Positions 47,220-58,274 of a stretch of DNA of 64,000 bases are shown piece by piece; the first letter of the stretch is position 1; every line of letters starts with the position of its first letter. Position numbers and translations under genes: made by a program. The stretch covers positions 293,604 through 357,603 of the forward strand of contig NZ_RRYI01000006.1 in NCBI RefSeq assembly GCF_003931565.1. The letters run 5' to 3'. The notes below the pieces were generated by a model. The model did no database searches, was not told where the DNA came from, and saw only the letters and a program-made list of their open reading frames with translations. Source of the stretch: Caulobacter sp. 602-1 (GTDB taxonomy: Bacteria > Pseudomonadota > Alphaproteobacteria > Caulobacterales > Caulobacteraceae).

Positions 47220-47852
47220 TTATTCAGCGCCAGCCTCGGCGGCTTCGCGCGTGTCGTAGACGTGGTCGACCAGGCCCCACGCCTTGGCTTCGTCCGAGCT
47301 CATGAAATGGTCGCGGTCCAGCGTGCGCTCGACCTCTTCATAGCTGCGGCCGCAGTGCTTGACGTAGATCTCGTTCAGGCGACGCTTGGTCTTGATGATG
47401 TCCTCGGCGTGGCGCTCGATGTCCGAGGCTTGGCCGCGGAAGCCGCCCGACGGTTGGTGAACCATGATGCGGGCGTTCGGCAGGGCGATGCGCTGACCGG
47501 CGGCGCCGGCGGCCAGCAGGAGGCTGCCCATCGAGGCAGCCATGCCCATGCACACCGTCGAGACCGGGCTCTTGATGTATTGCATGGTGTCGTAGATCGC
47601 CAGGCCCGACGTCACCACGCCGCCCGGCGAGTTGATGTACATGGCGATCTCTTTCTTGGGGTTCTCCGACTCCAGGAAGAGCAGCTGAGAGCAGATCAGG
47701 CTAGCCATCACGTCCTCGACGGGGCCGGTCAGGAAGATGATCCGCTCCTTCAGAAGGCGCGAGAAGATGTCGTAGGACCGCTCGCCACGGCTGGTCTGCT
47801 CGACCACCATCGGAACCAGGTTCATCGCCGTCGAAACCGGATCGTGCATCAT
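47220..47852 (-). CDS. clpP: ClpP protease subunit
   Basis: 210 residues. Serine protease: catalytic Ser107 in MGMAASMGS, His132 in IMVHQPSGG, and an Asp in LDRDHFM region. [11 protein letters not shown] and [20 protein letters not shown] are the usual family segments. Works with ClpX, which is encoded 1.1 kb downstream on the same strand. Confidence 0.97.
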   Translation of the reverse strand: MMHDPVSTAMNLVPMVVEQTSRGERSYDIFSRLLKERIIFLTGPVEDVMASLICSQLLFLESENPKKEIAMYINSPGGVVTSGLAIYDTMQYIKSPVSTVCMGMAASMGSLLLAAGAAGQRIALPNARIMVHQPSGGFRGQASDIERHAEDIIKTKRRLNEIYVKHCGRSYEEVERTLDRDHFMSSDEAKAWGLVDHVYDTREAAEAGAE

Positions 47853-47919
47853 TGGGGATTACCCTTTTCGTGTGTCTCTGGCGCGAAAACGAATCAGCCC
47901 CCGCGCGCCGTCGCTACCG

Positions 47920-47948
47920 CATATCGCGTGGCGCTTAACAGGTTGCAA
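47920..47948 (-). promoter_or_regulatory. Predicted clpP promoter
   Basis: Minus strand TTGCAA (47943-47948), 17-nt spacer, GATATG (47920-47925), just downstream of the tig terminator. The box CTTGCAA also resembles a sigma-32 -35. Confidence 0.4.
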
Positions 47949-47973
47949 GGAGCCGGCGATTTCGTGGCGCTAT

Positions 47974-48005
47974 GAAAAAGGCGCGACCCTCGCGAGCCGC
48001 GCCTT
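47974..48005 (-). terminator. Terminator after tig
   Basis: Stem AAGGCGCG/CGCGCCTT (47978-48005), followed on the minus strand by a T5 run. Confidence 0.8.
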
Positions 48006-48028
48006 GATTTCGTCGGCCTAGTCGGGCC

Positions 48029-49387
48029 TTAGCCGCCGTAGCCTTCCGGCAGGTCGTCTTCTTCCAGGAGCTCGTCCTTGGAGACTTCCTTTTCCTCGAC
48101 CTTGGCCTTGCTGAAGATCAGGTCGACGACCTTGTCTTCGTAGATCGGGGCGCGCAGAGCGGCCTGCAGGTCGGCGCGCTGGCGGTACATGTCGAACACC
48201 TGCTGAGCCTGAGCGCCGTACTGGCGAGCTTCGCGCATGATGGCGTCGGTCAGTTCCTGGTCGGTGACGACCACGTCGTTCTTGCGACCGATTTCAGCGA
48301 GCACCAGACCCAGGCGCACGCGGCGCTCGGCGATCTTGCGATACTCGTCCTTCAGCTGGTCCTCGGTCTTGTCGGCGTCTTCCGGCGGCAGGCCGCCGCG
48401 AGCCTTGTCGGCCTCGACCTGTTGCCAGATGCCGGCGAACTCGGCGTCGACCATGCGGGGCGGCAGGGCGAAGTCGTGCTTGGTGTCCAGGACGTCCAGC
48501 AGGGCGCGCTTCAGCTTGAAGCGCGAGCTGTTCTCGTAGCGGCTGCCCAGGTTCGAGCGCAGAAGGTCCTTAAGGGCGGCCAGGTCCGACAGGCCCAGGC
48601 GCTTGGCCAGCTCGTCGTCGGCCTTGCTGTCGACCGGTGCGCGAACTTCGGTGACCTTGGTCGCGAACTCGGCGTCCTTGCCGGCCAGTTCGGCGGCTTG
48701 GTACTCTTCCGGGAACTTCACCTTCACGACGATCTCGTCGCCCGGTTTGGCGCCGACCAGTTGTTCCTCGAAGCCCGGGATGAACTGGCCCGACCCCAGA
48801 ACGAGTTCAGCGCCTTCGGCCTTGCCGCCGGCGAACTCGACGCCGTCGATGGTGCCGACGAAGTCGATCAGCAGTTGGTCGCCGTCCTTGGCCTTCAGGC
48901 TCTTGCCGGTGCGTGGCTCGTAGGTGCGCGCCTGCTTGGACAGCTCTTCCAGGGCCTCGTCGACTTCCTCGTCACCGACCTTGTAGACCGGCTTGACGAG
49001 TTCGATCGTGGTCGGGTCGATCGGATCGAATTCGGGCATCACCTCGACCGCCAGGTCGAACGCCAGGTCGAGACCGCCTTCGATGACCTTGTCCATGTCG
49101 GACGTCGGGTTCAGTTCGGGTTGACCAGCCGGACGCAGCTTGTTGTCGTCGAGGACCTTCTGGGTGGTCTCGTTCAGCGCCTGCTCGATGACTTCGCCCA
49201 TCAAGCCCTTGCCGTACAGACGGCGCACGTGAGCGGCAGGCACCTTGCCCGGACGGAAGCCCTTCACGTTCATCTGCGGAGCGACTTCGGCGATACGCGC
49301 TTCCAGGCGCGTGGCCAGTTCACTCGCGGGCACCGTGACGCTAAAAACGCGGCTGAGGCCTTCGCCCGACTTTTCAACGATCTGCAT
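48029..49387 (-). CDS. tig: Trigger factor
   Basis: Ribosome-bound chaperone with peptidyl-prolyl isomerase domain. 452 residues from the ATG at 49387 ([10 protein letters not shown]), which has AAGA 6 nt upstream; an ATG 6 nt earlier is also possible. Ribosome-binding signature [24 protein letters not shown]-like domain with [17 protein letters not shown], and a C-terminal chaperone domain. The acidic tail ending [11 protein letters not shown] is typical. tig-clpP order is conserved. Confidence 0.96.
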   Translation of the reverse strand: MQIVEKSGEGLSRVFSVTVPASELATRLEARIAEVAPQMNVKGFRPGKVPAAHVRRLYGKGLMGEVIEQALNETTQKVLDDNKLRPAGQPELNPTSDMDKVIEGGLDLAFDLAVEVMPEFDPIDPTTIELVKPVYKVGDEEVDEALEELSKQARTYEPRTGKSLKAKDGDQLLIDFVGTIDGVEFAGGKAEGAELVLGSGQFIPGFEEQLVGAKPGDEIVVKVKFPEEYQAAELAGKDAEFATKVTEVRAPVDSKADDELAKRLGLSDLAALKDLLRSNLGSRYENSSRFKLKRALLDVLDTKHDFALPPRMVDAEFAGIWQQVEADKARGGLPPEDADKTEDQLKDEYRKIAERRVRLGLVLAEIGRKNDVVVTDQELTDAIMREARQYGAQAQQVFDMYRQRADLQAALRAPIYEDKVVDLIFSKAKVEEKEVSKDELLEEDDLPEGYGG

Positions 49388-49495
49388 CGACATTCTTATT
49401 TTCTCGGGTCCGGGACGCCGCGCGCCCGAGCTCCGCCCTGGGGGTCCAAAAGATCGACGCCGCCCCGCGAGAGCCGGGGGCGGCGAAAGACCGCC

Positions 49496-49524
49496 CTTAT
49501 GTCACGACGTGCGCGAGCATCCAA
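49496..49524 (-). promoter_or_regulatory. Predicted tig promoter
   Basis: Minus strand TTGGAT (49519-49524), 17-nt spacer, CATAAG (49496-49501); leader about 100 nt and GC-rich with CCGCCCC/GGGGGCGG complementarity. Confidence 0.4.
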
Positions 49525-49574
49525 GAGCGGCGGCGACAAAACTCATCCAGGCCTGGAGGGCCCGGTGAGAAGAG

Positions 49575-49659
49575 TGGTGCGGATGAGAGGACTCGAACCT
49601 CCACGCCTCTCGGCGCCAGAACCTAAATCTGGTGCGTCTACCAGTTTCGCCACATCCGC
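49575..49659 (-). tRNA. tRNA-Leu (TAG)
   Basis: 85 nt with encoded CCA and a long variable arm (class II). Acceptor GCGGATG/CATCCGC, anticodon stem CCAGA/TCTGG with anticodon TAG. It starts 12 nt after the nnrD/E stop. Confidence 0.96.
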
Positions 49660-49671
49660 GTGGGTGCGGGC

Positions 49672-51141
49672 TTACGGATTTGAGCCGGGCCGCGCAAGCC
49701 CGTAGAGTTCGGCGAGAACAGCGGGCGCGAGGCCTGGCAGATCCTCGGCGATCAGACCCGGACCGTGGCGGGCGCCGCACTCGGCGTGGATCCATGCCCC
49801 GGCGCAAGCGGCCTCGAAGCTCTCCATGCCCTGGGCGATCAAGCCGCCGATGAAGCCGGCAAGGACGTCGCCCGAACCGGCGGTGGCCAGCCATGGCGTT
49901 CCATTCAGCGACACAGCGGCGCGGCCATCCGGCGCGGCGACCACGGTGTCGGGTCCCTTCAGCAGCACGACCGCCCCTGCCCGCCTGGAAGCCTCCCGGG
50001 CCGCCGCGATACGTTCGGAGGACTTGGCCAACAGGCCTGGAAAGACGCGCTCGAACTCGCCTGGATGCGGCGTCAGCACGTCGTCGCGATCGAGGCAGGC
50101 GAACAGGCTCTCCGGATCGTGCCGGAAGCTGGTCAGGGCGTCGGCGTCGACAACCAGGGCCGCGCCGGTGCTGGCCAGGGCCTGCAGGTTGCGGGCGGTC
50201 GCCTCCCCCACCCCGGCCGCCGGACCGATGATCACCGCATCGGCCTCCTCGGCGGCGACGGCGAGGTCGGCCTCCGCTCCGAACGGAGCCAGCATGATCG
50301 CTTCGAGATGCGCGGCGTTCACCGCCAGGGCTCCCGGCGGCGACAGCACGGTGACCGCGCCGGCGCCGACTCGCAGACCCCCGCGCGCCGCCAGCCGCGC
50401 CGCGCCGGTGCGCCACATCTCGCCGCTGATCACCTTCAGCCGGCCGCGCGTATGCTTGTGGGCGTCGAGCGCCGGCCAGGGAAAGCGCTTGCCCCACAGA
50501 TCCGGATCGTTCTCGAACAGGTTCACGCCCTCACTGGGGCCCAGCCCGATATCGGCCAGCACGACCTCGCCGCAGGCCTTGCGCCCCTCGATCAGGACGT
50601 GAGCCGGCTTGCGGCGATGGAAGGTGACGGTCAGGTCGGCGCGGAAGGCGGCGTCGCCCAGCGGACGTCCGGTGTCGCCATGCATCCCCGAGGGCGTGTC
50701 GATCGCGACGATGGTCAGCGGCTGTTCCTGGCTGGCCCACGCCAGGCGCTCGACCTGCCCCTCCAGCGGCCGCGACAGGCCGGCGCCGAACAGGGCGTCT
50801 ATATAGAGTACGCCTGGCGCGAGATCGGTCGACAGCGACCGCACCTCGCCCTTCCACCGCGACGCGGCCCAGCGGGCGGCGTCGCTGGACGGCGGATAAG
50901 CGGCCTCGACCACCACCTGCCAGCCGCGACGGCGCAGATGCCGCGCGGCGACATAGCCGTCGCCGCCATTGTCGCCGGGACCGCACCAGATCACCACGGG
51001 ACGCCGGGCGTAACGCGTCCTGACAGCCTGGGCCACGGCCTCGCCCGCGCGCTCCATCAGCACGCGAACCGGCGTGCCGTGTTCGACGGCGGCGCGGTCG
51101 GCCGCGGCCATCTGGGCGACGGTCAGAATCTCTCGCGCCAC
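49672..51141 (-). CDS. nnr: Bifunctional NAD(P)H-hydrate epimerase/dehydratase
   Basis: Repairs hydrated NADH and NADPH. 489 residues, GTG start with GGAG 7 nt upstream. N-terminal epimerase (about residues 10-210) with WCGPGDNGGDGYVAARHL and DALFGAGLSRP. C-terminal ADP-dependent dehydratase (about 225-480) with HKHTRGRLKVISG, VLTPHPGEFERV and ATAGSGDVLAGFIGGL. Both active sites look intact. 10 nt after the histidine phosphatase gene. Confidence 0.95.
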   Translation of the reverse strand: MAREILTVAQMAAADRAAVEHGTPVRVLMERAGEAVAQAVRTRYARRPVVIWCGPGDNGGDGYVAARHLRRRGWQVVVEAAYPPSSDAARWAASRWKGEVRSLSTDLAPGVLYIDALFGAGLSRPLEGQVERLAWASQEQPLTIVAIDTPSGMHGDTGRPLGDAAFRADLTVTFHRRKPAHVLIEGRKACGEVVLADIGLGPSEGVNLFENDPDLWGKRFPWPALDAHKHTRGRLKVISGEMWRTGAARLAARGGLRVGAGAVTVLSPPGALAVNAAHLEAIMLAPFGAEADLAVAAEEADAVIIGPAAGVGEATARNLQALASTGAALVVDADALTSFRHDPESLFACLDRDDVLTPHPGEFERVFPGLLAKSSERIAAAREASRRAGAVVLLKGPDTVVAAPDGRAAVSLNGTPWLATAGSGDVLAGFIGGLIAQGMESFEAACAGAWIHAECGARHGPGLIAEDLPGLAPAVLAELYGLARPGSNP

Positions 51142-51151
51142 GCCTACTCCT

Positions 51152-51715
51152 TCAAAGCACTTGGCTCTGAGCTTCGCGCCCTTTCTCCACCAGGATCAAG
51201 CCGTCGCCGTCGATCTCGAACACGGTGCGCGAGCAATGATCGGGGCGAAACGCCATGACCTCGGCCCGACCGGTGGCGGCGCCAACCGCCGCGTTCAGGG
51301 CGACGAAGTGGCTGAACACCGCAGCGCCAGGGTATTCGCGCAAAGCGGCGGCCACGCCTTGCGTCCAGACGACATAGTCGAGGTCCCCCTGGATCTCGCC
51401 CCAGCGGCCTTCGAAAGCCCGCTTCAGCCAGGCCGGCCGCTCCTCGTGCGACAATGCCGCCGGAGTCGGGATCTCGCCGACGCGCGGGTCGATGATCAAT
51501 TCGACGCCCAGCGCCCGCGCCAGCGGCTCGGCGGTTTCGCGGCAGCGGCGCAGGGGCGAGGACACCACGCGCGTCGGCCGCTCGGGCAGAGCCAGGATCG
51601 CCTCGGCGACGGCGACGGCCTGTGCGTGACCGGTCGTATCGAGACCGGGATCCTCGTCAGCGCCGCCCCAGGTCGCGGCGGGTTTTCCATGGCGGATCAC
51701 ATGAACAAGGGTCAT
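51152..51715 (-). CDS. Histidine phosphatase (phosphoglycerate mutase-like)
   Basis: 187 residues. RHG motif at residues 8-10 (catalytic His9), Arg in SSPLRRCRETA, Glu in GEIPTPA and second His in AVFSHFVALN. Substrate unknown; the whole branch includes many small-molecule phosphatases. Starts 3 nt after the thiolase-like gene. Confidence 0.88.
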   Translation of the reverse strand: MTLVHVIRHGKPAATWGGADEDPGLDTTGHAQAVAVAEAILALPERPTRVVSSPLRRCRETAEPLARALGVELIIDPRVGEIPTPAALSHEERPAWLKRAFEGRWGEIQGDLDYVVWTQGVAAALREYPGAAVFSHFVALNAAVGAATGRAEVMAFRPDHCSRTVFEIDGDGLILVEKGREAQSQVL

Positions 51716-51718
51716 GAC

Positions 51719-53257
51719 TCAATCCGGAACGAAGAGGTTGCGGACGCCATCCGGATGGGGCCCGACGACGCCGGTCCGCCCCACCCCCTCGCAGCTTTCC
51801 AGGTCGCGGAGCACCTCCGGATCGTCCGGCGTCTGGGCCACGAAGCGCCGCCCCTGCGCGTCACGGCCGATGATGACGCCCATCCGCGCGCCCTCGCGGC
51901 CGTGGACGACGGTGTAGGTCTCGATGGTCGCCAGCCCTTGCGGGTTCTCAACGATCTCCGGATGCGGCAAGGCGTCGATCCGGGCCTGGACCATCGACGG
52001 CGGCTGGCGCTCCCACTTTCCTTCGACAGGCCTGGTCGAATAGATGCCCACCGACTGCTTGGTCAGGAACCACCCGTTGGCCGTCGACAGGCCATAGGCG
52101 CCGGGCCGCTCACGTAGCTTGCCGACCATCTCGGCGATGGCGTGCAGGGCGTAGTTGTTTCCTGGCCCGCCGAAGTACGGCAGGCCGCCGGTGATGGTCA
52201 GGCCACGTGGGTCGTCCAGCGCCAGGCCGATCTCCTCGGCCCCGATCCGCACCGCCGATGGAAAGCAGGAATAGAGGTCGATGAGGTCGAGATCCTCGAC
52301 GCCGATCCCGGCCATTTCCAGAGCCCGCTGGCCGGTCAGGCGCATGGCGGGACTGGAGTGATAGTCCTGACGCTCCAACGGATACCAGAGGTCCGAGGCG
52401 TCGGCGCAGCCATGCAGAAAAACCCACTTATCCTCGGGCACGCCCAGCTCGCGCGCCTTGCGGACGCTGGCGATCAGGACGGCCGCCGACTGGTCGACCT
52501 CCATGATGGCGTTCAGGTACTTCGGGTACGGATATCCGATCATCCGATTACGGTCGGTCACGGTGACCAGTTCCTCGGCCGAGCGCTCCACCGGGAACCA
52601 AGCGTAGGGATTGGCGGCGGCGACCTTGGTGAAGGGCGCGAAGAGCTCGCCCAACTGCTTCTGATGATCTTCCAGCGATCGCCCGTCCCTCGCTCTCAGC
52701 GCGTTTTCGAACAGGGGATAGGTGTTTACCGGATAGCCGAGACCGTGCGCGGCTTCCTGCTTGGTCACCCCCGGGCGCGGGTCGCCGATCCGCCGCGGCG
52801 TGCTGGCGAGGTCGTCGCCCCAACCCTCGAAGCCGAGGCCGCCCTTCATCCGCTTCATCAGCGATCCCAGGAACTCGGCCCCGGTGACCAGGGCGAACTC
52901 CGACTCGCCGCCCGCGACCCGCTCGCAAACGACATTGACCGCTTGTTGAGGGCTGTTGCCTCCGGTCTCGGTGTAGACGCTCCAGGCCGGCGAAGCTGAA
53001 AAAGCCCGCGCCAGTGAGGCTGGCGGGTCCGCCAGCCGAGGCAGCGGCAGCTTCGACAACCCTCCCGGCGCGTCGATGCTGAACGCCACGACCGCCAAAG
53101 CGTCCAGATCGGCAAGAACCGACCCTTTGAGGCCGGCATCCAGCGCCGCGCGTTCCGCCGCAACTTTCAGCAGTTCCAGGGGGGATGGTGAATTTCCGGC
53201 GTCGCCCCGATACGTGAATTGGCCCGCGCCGATCAAAACCGGTGTGTCGTCGCGCAT
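51719..53257 (-). CDS. Thiolase-fold protein (acetyl-CoA acetyltransferase family)
   Basis: 512 residues from the ATG at 53257 (MRDDTPVLIGAGQ), chosen because a G-rich ribosome site precedes it; an ATG 12 nt earlier is in frame. The fold is recognisable from VAAERAALDAGL, GIGVEDLDLIDLYSCFPSAV and GGLPYFGGPGNNYALHAIAEM (the His position). Where active thiolases have Cys-x-Ser-Gly, this protein reads TGGNSPQQAVNVV, so the acyl-accepting cysteine seems to be missing. Related long proteins are annotated acetyl-CoA acetyltransferase; actual activity is doubtful. Confidence 0.8.
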   Translation of the reverse strand: MRDDTPVLIGAGQFTYRGDAGNSPSPLELLKVAAERAALDAGLKGSVLADLDALAVVAFSIDAPGGLSKLPLPRLADPPASLARAFSASPAWSVYTETGGNSPQQAVNVVCERVAGGESEFALVTGAEFLGSLMKRMKGGLGFEGWGDDLASTPRRIGDPRPGVTKQEAAHGLGYPVNTYPLFENALRARDGRSLEDHQKQLGELFAPFTKVAAANPYAWFPVERSAEELVTVTDRNRMIGYPYPKYLNAIMEVDQSAAVLIASVRKARELGVPEDKWVFLHGCADASDLWYPLERQDYHSSPAMRLTGQRALEMAGIGVEDLDLIDLYSCFPSAVRIGAEEIGLALDDPRGLTITGGLPYFGGPGNNYALHAIAEMVGKLRERPGAYGLSTANGWFLTKQSVGIYSTRPVEGKWERQPPSMVQARIDALPHPEIVENPQGLATIETYTVVHGREGARMGVIIGRDAQGRRFVAQTPDDPEVLRDLESCEGVGRTGVVGPHPDGVRNLFVPD

Positions 53258-53296
53258 ATACGCCCCCATTCAAACGATCGTTGGGCGCGATCGTAG

Positions 53297-53842
<546 letters not shown>

Positions 53843-53887
53843 GGCCGGATCGTCAAACGCTTAGAGAGCCTACAAAGGGGATACGGA

Positions 53888-55297
53888 ATGACCACCGCCA
53901 AGGATATCCTGAACCTGATCAAGGAAAAGGACGTAAAGTACGTCGACGTCCGCTTCACCGACGTGCGCGGCAAGCTGCAGCACGTCACGTTCGACATCGA
54001 TCTCGTCGACGATGACTTCCTGAACGACGGCACGATGTTCGACGGTTCGTCGATCGCCGGCTGGAAGGCCATCAACGAGTCGGACATGAAGCTGCGCCCC
54101 GACCTGTCGAGCGCCATCATCGACCCCTTCTACCAGCAGACCACCCTGGCGCTGTTCTGCGACGTCGTGAACCCGGACGACGGCACCCCCTACAACCGTG
54201 ACCCGCGCTCGATCGCCAAGGCCGCCCTGAACTACGTCAAGTCGGCCGGCGTGGGCGACACCGTCTATTTCGGCCCTGAAGCCGAATTCTTCATCTTCGA
54301 CGACGTGCGCTGGTCGGTTTCGCCGAACAGCACCGGCTACTCGTATGACTCGAGCGAACTGCCGGTGAACTCGGCCAAGGAATATCCGGAAGGCAACATG
54401 GGCCACCGCCCGGGTCCGAAGGGCGGCTACTTCCCGGTGAATCCGGTCGACAGCTGCCAGGACCTGCGCGGCGAAATGCTGGCCGTCATGGGCGAGCTGG
54501 GCATGAAGCCGGAAAAGCACCACCACGAGGTGGCCCCGGCCCAGCACGAACTCGGCCTGAAGTTCGACACCATGGTCGTCATGGCCGACCGGATGCAGCT
54601 CTACAAGTACGTCATCCACAACGTCGCCGCCGCCTATGGCAAGACGGCCACCTTCATGGCCAAGCCGATGTTCGGCGACAACGGCTCGGGCATGCACGTG
54701 CACCAGTCGATCTGGCAGGACGGCAAGCCGCTGTTCGCCGGTGACAAGTACGCCGGCCTGTCGCAGGACTGCCTGTACTACATCGGCGGCATCATCAAGC
54801 ACGCCAAGGCCATCAACGCGTTCTCGAACTCGACGACGAACTCGTACAAGCGCCTGGTGCCCGGCTACGAAGCCCCGGTGAAGCTCGCCTACAGCTCGCG
54901 CAACCGCTCGGCCTCGATCCGCATCCCGCACGTCGACAGCCCGAAGGCCAAGCGCATCGAAGCCCGCTTCCCGGACCCGATGGGCAACCCCTACCTGACC
55001 TTCGTCGCCCTGCTGATGGCCGGCCTGGACGGCATCATCAACAAGATCGACCCGGGCGCGGCCGCCGACAAGAACCTCTACGATCTGCCGCCGCGCGAGC
55101 AGAAGAAAATCCCGGAAGTCTGCGGCTCGCTGCGCGAAGCCCTGGAAAGCCTGGACAAGGACCGCGCCTTCCTGAAGGCCGGCGGCGTCATGGATGACGA
55201 CTTCATCGACAGCTACATCGAGCTGAAGATGGAAGAGGTGATGCGCCTGCAACTGCACCCGCACCCGGTCGAATTCGACATGTACTACAAGTGCTGA
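53888..55297 (+). CDS. glnA: Glutamine synthetase type I
   Basis: 469 residues, normal GSI length. Active-site segments [46 protein letters not shown] and NRSASIRIP. Adenylylation Tyr in NLYDLPPRE (about residue 398), so control by GlnE is expected. Ribosome site AAAGGGGA. Cotranscription with glnB is likely. Confidence 0.97.
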   Translation: MTTAKDILNLIKEKDVKYVDVRFTDVRGKLQHVTFDIDLVDDDFLNDGTMFDGSSIAGWKAINESDMKLRPDLSSAIIDPFYQQTTLALFCDVVNPDDGTPYNRDPRSIAKAALNYVKSAGVGDTVYFGPEAEFFIFDDVRWSVSPNSTGYSYDSSELPVNSAKEYPEGNMGHRPGPKGGYFPVNPVDSCQDLRGEMLAVMGELGMKPEKHHHEVAPAQHELGLKFDTMVVMADRMQLYKYVIHNVAAAYGKTATFMAKPMFGDNGSGMHVHQSIWQDGKPLFAGDKYAGLSQDCLYYIGGIIKHAKAINAFSNSTTNSYKRLVPGYEAPVKLAYSSRNRSASIRIPHVDSPKAKRIEARFPDPMGNPYLTFVALLMAGLDGIINKIDPGAAADKNLYDLPPREQKKIPEVCGSLREALESLDKDRAFLKAGGVMDDDFIDSYIELKMEEVMRLQLHPHPVEFDMYYKC

Positions 55298-55324
55298 TCG
55301 CGTAAGCGCTCAGAACAAGGACAG

Positions 55325-55353
55325 GGGCCGGAGAGCGATCTCCGGCCCTTTTT
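55325..55353 (+). terminator. Terminator after glnA
   Basis: 10-bp stem GGGCCGGAGA/TCTCCGGCCC with a GCGA loop, followed by TTTTT. The following 55354-55591 shows no gene. Confidence 0.92.
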
Positions 55354-55591
55354 CTTACGCTACGAGGCCAGACCGCTCCGCGAGTAGAATGACTTATTAC
55401 TTACTGGGCGCCGCCTGAACAAAATTGTCGCAACTTCGCAACATAACCGACGTAATCGGCTCGAAAGAGCTGTTTTCGATCAAGACGAGATATCCCGACG
55501 GCCGCTGTTTCGCCTATCGCAGCGCAACAGAAGCGCCGTTAACGCCCCGGTCAGAGTCGGCGAACGGCGCGCTCCATCACAGGATGTCTCC

Positions 55592-57769
55592 ATGCTCCCC
55601 AACCGCTCTTTCCGCCGCGCCCTGACGGTGTCGTGCGGCCTGTCCGCTCTGGTGGCCTCGCTGGCCGCCGGCTCGGTCGCCCTGGCCCAGGAAACCACCG
55701 TCGGCGAAGTCGTCGTCACCGCCCAGAAGCGCAGTGAAAACCTGCAGGACGTCCCGGTCTCGGTCGCCGCCATCTCCGGCGAGCGCCTGCAGTCGGTCTT
55801 CGCCGCCGGCGAAGACATCCTGACCCTGTCGGGCAAGGCTCCCGGCCTCTACGCCGAGTCCTCGAACGGCCGCGTCGCGCCGCGCTTCTACATCCGCGGC
55901 CTGGGCAACGCCGACTTCGACCTGGCCGCCTCGCAGCCGGTGTCGATCATCCAGGATGACGTGGTCCTGGAGAACGTCGTCCTGAAGAGCTCGCCGATCT
56001 ATGACCTCGACCACGTCGAAGTGCTGCGCGGCCCGCAGGGTACGCTGTTCGGCCGCAACACCACGGCGGGCATCGTCAAGTTCGACACCATCAAGCCCAG
56101 CGACGAAACCAAGGGCCGCCTGGCGGCCACCTACGGCAGCTACAACACCGTCACCCTGGACGGCGGCTACGGCGGCGCCATCGTCCCGGGCAAGGTGGCG
56201 GTCCGAGCCTCGTTCCTGCTCCAGCGTCGCGACGACTACATCGACAACACCTACACCAAGCAGGAAAACGCCCTGGGCGGCTTCAACGAAAAGGCCGCTC
56301 GCGTTCAGCTGCTGGTCACGCCGAACGACAAGCTGAGCGCCCTGTTCAACGTCCACGGCCGCGACCTGGACGGCACCGCCGCCGTGTTCCGCGCCAACGT
56401 GCTGACCAAGGGCTCGAACAAGCTCAACGGCAACTACCAACGCGACAAGGTCGCCTTCGACAACACCGCCAACAACCCACAGAAGTACAAGGGCTACGGC
56501 GCCTCGGCCAACATCGGCTACGACTTCGACGGCGTGAAGCTGACCTCGATCACCGCCTATGAAAACACCCACGGTTACAGCCTGGGCGACATCGACGGCG
56601 GCAACCCGGGCGGCCCGGGCTTCATCCCCTTCCAGTCGAGCACCCAGGACGGCATCAAGAACCTGTTCCAGTGGACGCAGGAAGTGCGTCTGGCCAGCGA
56701 CACCGACGGTCCGCTGAGCTGGCAGGTCGGCGGCTTCTACTTCGACACCAAGTACGACATCCGCACCGACCCGTTCTTCATGCCGGCCACCACCCTGCGC
56801 CAGAAGAACAAGTCCTGGGCGCTGTTCGGTCAGGCCTCCTACGCGGTCAACGACCAGCTGACCCTGACGGGCGGCCTGCGCTACACCGACGACGACAAGG
56901 ACATGAATGTCGTTTCGGGCCCTAACAATGCTCCGTCGGTCTCGGTGTCGGATTCCAAGGTCAGCTGGGACCTGTCGGCATTCTACAAGATCGACGAGGA
57001 CGTCAGCGTCTACGCCAAGGTCGCCTCGGGCTTCCGCGGTCCGTCGATCCAGGGTCGCGACATCGCCTTCGGCTCGCCCGCCTCGTCGGCCAAGTCCGAA
57101 ACGATCATGTCGTATGAGCTTGGCCTGAAGAGCGAGCTGTTCGAACGTCGTGTCCGCCTGAACGGCGCGGTCTTCGCCTACAGCATCGACGACCCGCAGT
57201 TCAGCGCCGTTGGCGGCGGCAGCAACTCCAACCGCCTGATCAACGCCAAGAAGGGCGAGGCCTATGGCCTGGAACTGGACAGCGAGTTCGTGGTCACCCC
57301 GAACTTCGTCGTCACGGCCGGCTACAGCTACGCCCACACCAAGATCAAGGACAGCACGCTGGCCGTCGCCCCCTGCGCCGCCTGCACGGTCACGGACAAG
57401 CTGAACGGCGCGGGCCTGGCCCTCGTGGACGGCAACCCCTTCCCGAACGCGCCGAAGTACACCTTCGACGTCACGGCCCGCTACTCGATCCCGGTGGCCT
57501 CGGGCGAGCTGTTCGCCTTCACCGACTGGAAGGTCCAGGGCTACACCAACCTGTTCCTGTACCAGTCGAAGGAGTTCTACTCGAAGGGCGACTTCGAAGG
57601 CGGCCTGAAGGTCGGCTACGCCGACAAGGACGCCGGTTGGGAGCTGGCGGCCTTCGCCCGCAACATCACCAACGAGAGCAACATCAAGGGCGCGATCGAC
57701 TTCAACAACCTGACCGCCTTCGTCAACGAACCGCGCGTCGTCGGCGTCTCGCTGAACGCCAACTTCTAG
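55592..57769 (+). CDS. TonB-dependent outer-membrane receptor
   Basis: 725 residues. Signal peptide ending about Ala32 (SVALA/QETT), TonB box GEVVVTAQKR, plug domain with the HVEVLRGPQGTLFGRNTTAG signature, then a 22-strand barrel ending in Phe (VGVSLNANF), as needed for outer-membrane assembly. The ligand is unknown; Caulobacter has dozens of such receptors, many for plant sugars. Downstream of glnA but after a strong terminator. Confidence 0.93.
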   Translation: MLPNRSFRRALTVSCGLSALVASLAAGSVALAQETTVGEVVVTAQKRSENLQDVPVSVAAISGERLQSVFAAGEDILTLSGKAPGLYAESSNGRVAPRFYIRGLGNADFDLAASQPVSIIQDDVVLENVVLKSSPIYDLDHVEVLRGPQGTLFGRNTTAGIVKFDTIKPSDETKGRLAATYGSYNTVTLDGGYGGAIVPGKVAVRASFLLQRRDDYIDNTYTKQENALGGFNEKAARVQLLVTPNDKLSALFNVHGRDLDGTAAVFRANVLTKGSNKLNGNYQRDKVAFDNTANNPQKYKGYGASANIGYDFDGVKLTSITAYENTHGYSLGDIDGGNPGGPGFIPFQSSTQDGIKNLFQWTQEVRLASDTDGPLSWQVGGFYFDTKYDIRTDPFFMPATTLRQKNKSWALFGQASYAVNDQLTLTGGLRYTDDDKDMNVVSGPNNAPSVSVSDSKVSWDLSAFYKIDEDVSVYAKVASGFRGPSIQGRDIAFGSPASSAKSETIMSYELGLKSELFERRVRLNGAVFAYSIDDPQFSAVGGGSNSNRLINAKKGEAYGLELDSEFVVTPNFVVTAGYSYAHTKIKDSTLAVAPCAACTVTDKLNGAGLALVDGNPFPNAPKYTFDVTARYSIPVASGELFAFTDWKVQGYTNLFLYQSKEFYSKGDFEGGLKVGYADKDAGWELAAFARNITNESNIKGAIDFNNLTAFVNEPRVVGVSLNANF

Positions 57770-57790
57770 ACCTTCTGGTCTTGGAAACCG

Positions 57791-57823
57791 AAAAGGCCGC
57801 GGAGCGATCCGCGGCCTTTTTTT
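57791..57823 (+). terminator. Terminator after the TonB receptor gene
   Basis: 13-bp stem AAAAGGCCGCGGA/TCCGCGGCCTTTT with a GCGA loop, then TTT. Can also act on the opposite strand for the ABM-domain gene. Confidence 0.92.
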
Positions 57824-57831
57824 CGTGGCGG

Positions 57832-58218
57832 CTAGGCCTTGAGGCCGTGACCGATGATCGGAGTGGTCTCGAAGCGCTGCGGAAAGCCGGCGATGATCGG
57901 CCGCCCCTTGGCGATCGCCGCCTGCACGGAGGGCAGCTTCAGCGAGGCGGCATGGGCGTCCTTGTCGGTCCAGACCTCGGTGATCCACAGCGCGTCGACG
58001 TTGGTCGGATCCTTGGCGATCACGTAGCTGAGGCAGCCCGGCATGTCGTTGGTCCCCTCCCCCAGGATCGCCAGCAACTCATCGCGCTTGCCGGGCGCGG
58101 CCAGCATCTGTCCGATCAGTCCGTACATGGGCGTCTTCTCCTGAGCTTGGGCGGCGGGCGCGAACGCGGCGGCGGCGAGGCCGCCGGCCAGCACGTCGCG
58201 CCGGATGATCTGGGTCAT
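57832..58218 (-). CDS. Tat-exported ABM-domain protein
   Basis: 128 residues from the ATG at 58218. Signal MTQIIRRDVLAGGLAAAA with twin Arg and cleavage near AQA (residue 25). The mature part is one antibiotic-biosynthesis-monooxygenase fold domain (YGLIGQMLAAPGKRDELL, ALWITEVWTDKDAHAASL), a dimeric ferredoxin-like fold often binding heme or quinol-like molecules. Function unknown. Confidence 0.8.
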   Translation of the reverse strand: MTQIIRRDVLAGGLAAAAFAPAAQAQEKTPMYGLIGQMLAAPGKRDELLAILGEGTNDMPGCLSYVIAKDPTNVDALWITEVWTDKDAHAASLKLPSVQAAIAKGRPIIAGFPQRFETTPIIGHGLKA

Positions 58219-58274
58219 GGCTTTCTCCCGTCGACCGCACCTTGCGTCAGCACGGTCCGGAATGTGGCAGCAGG

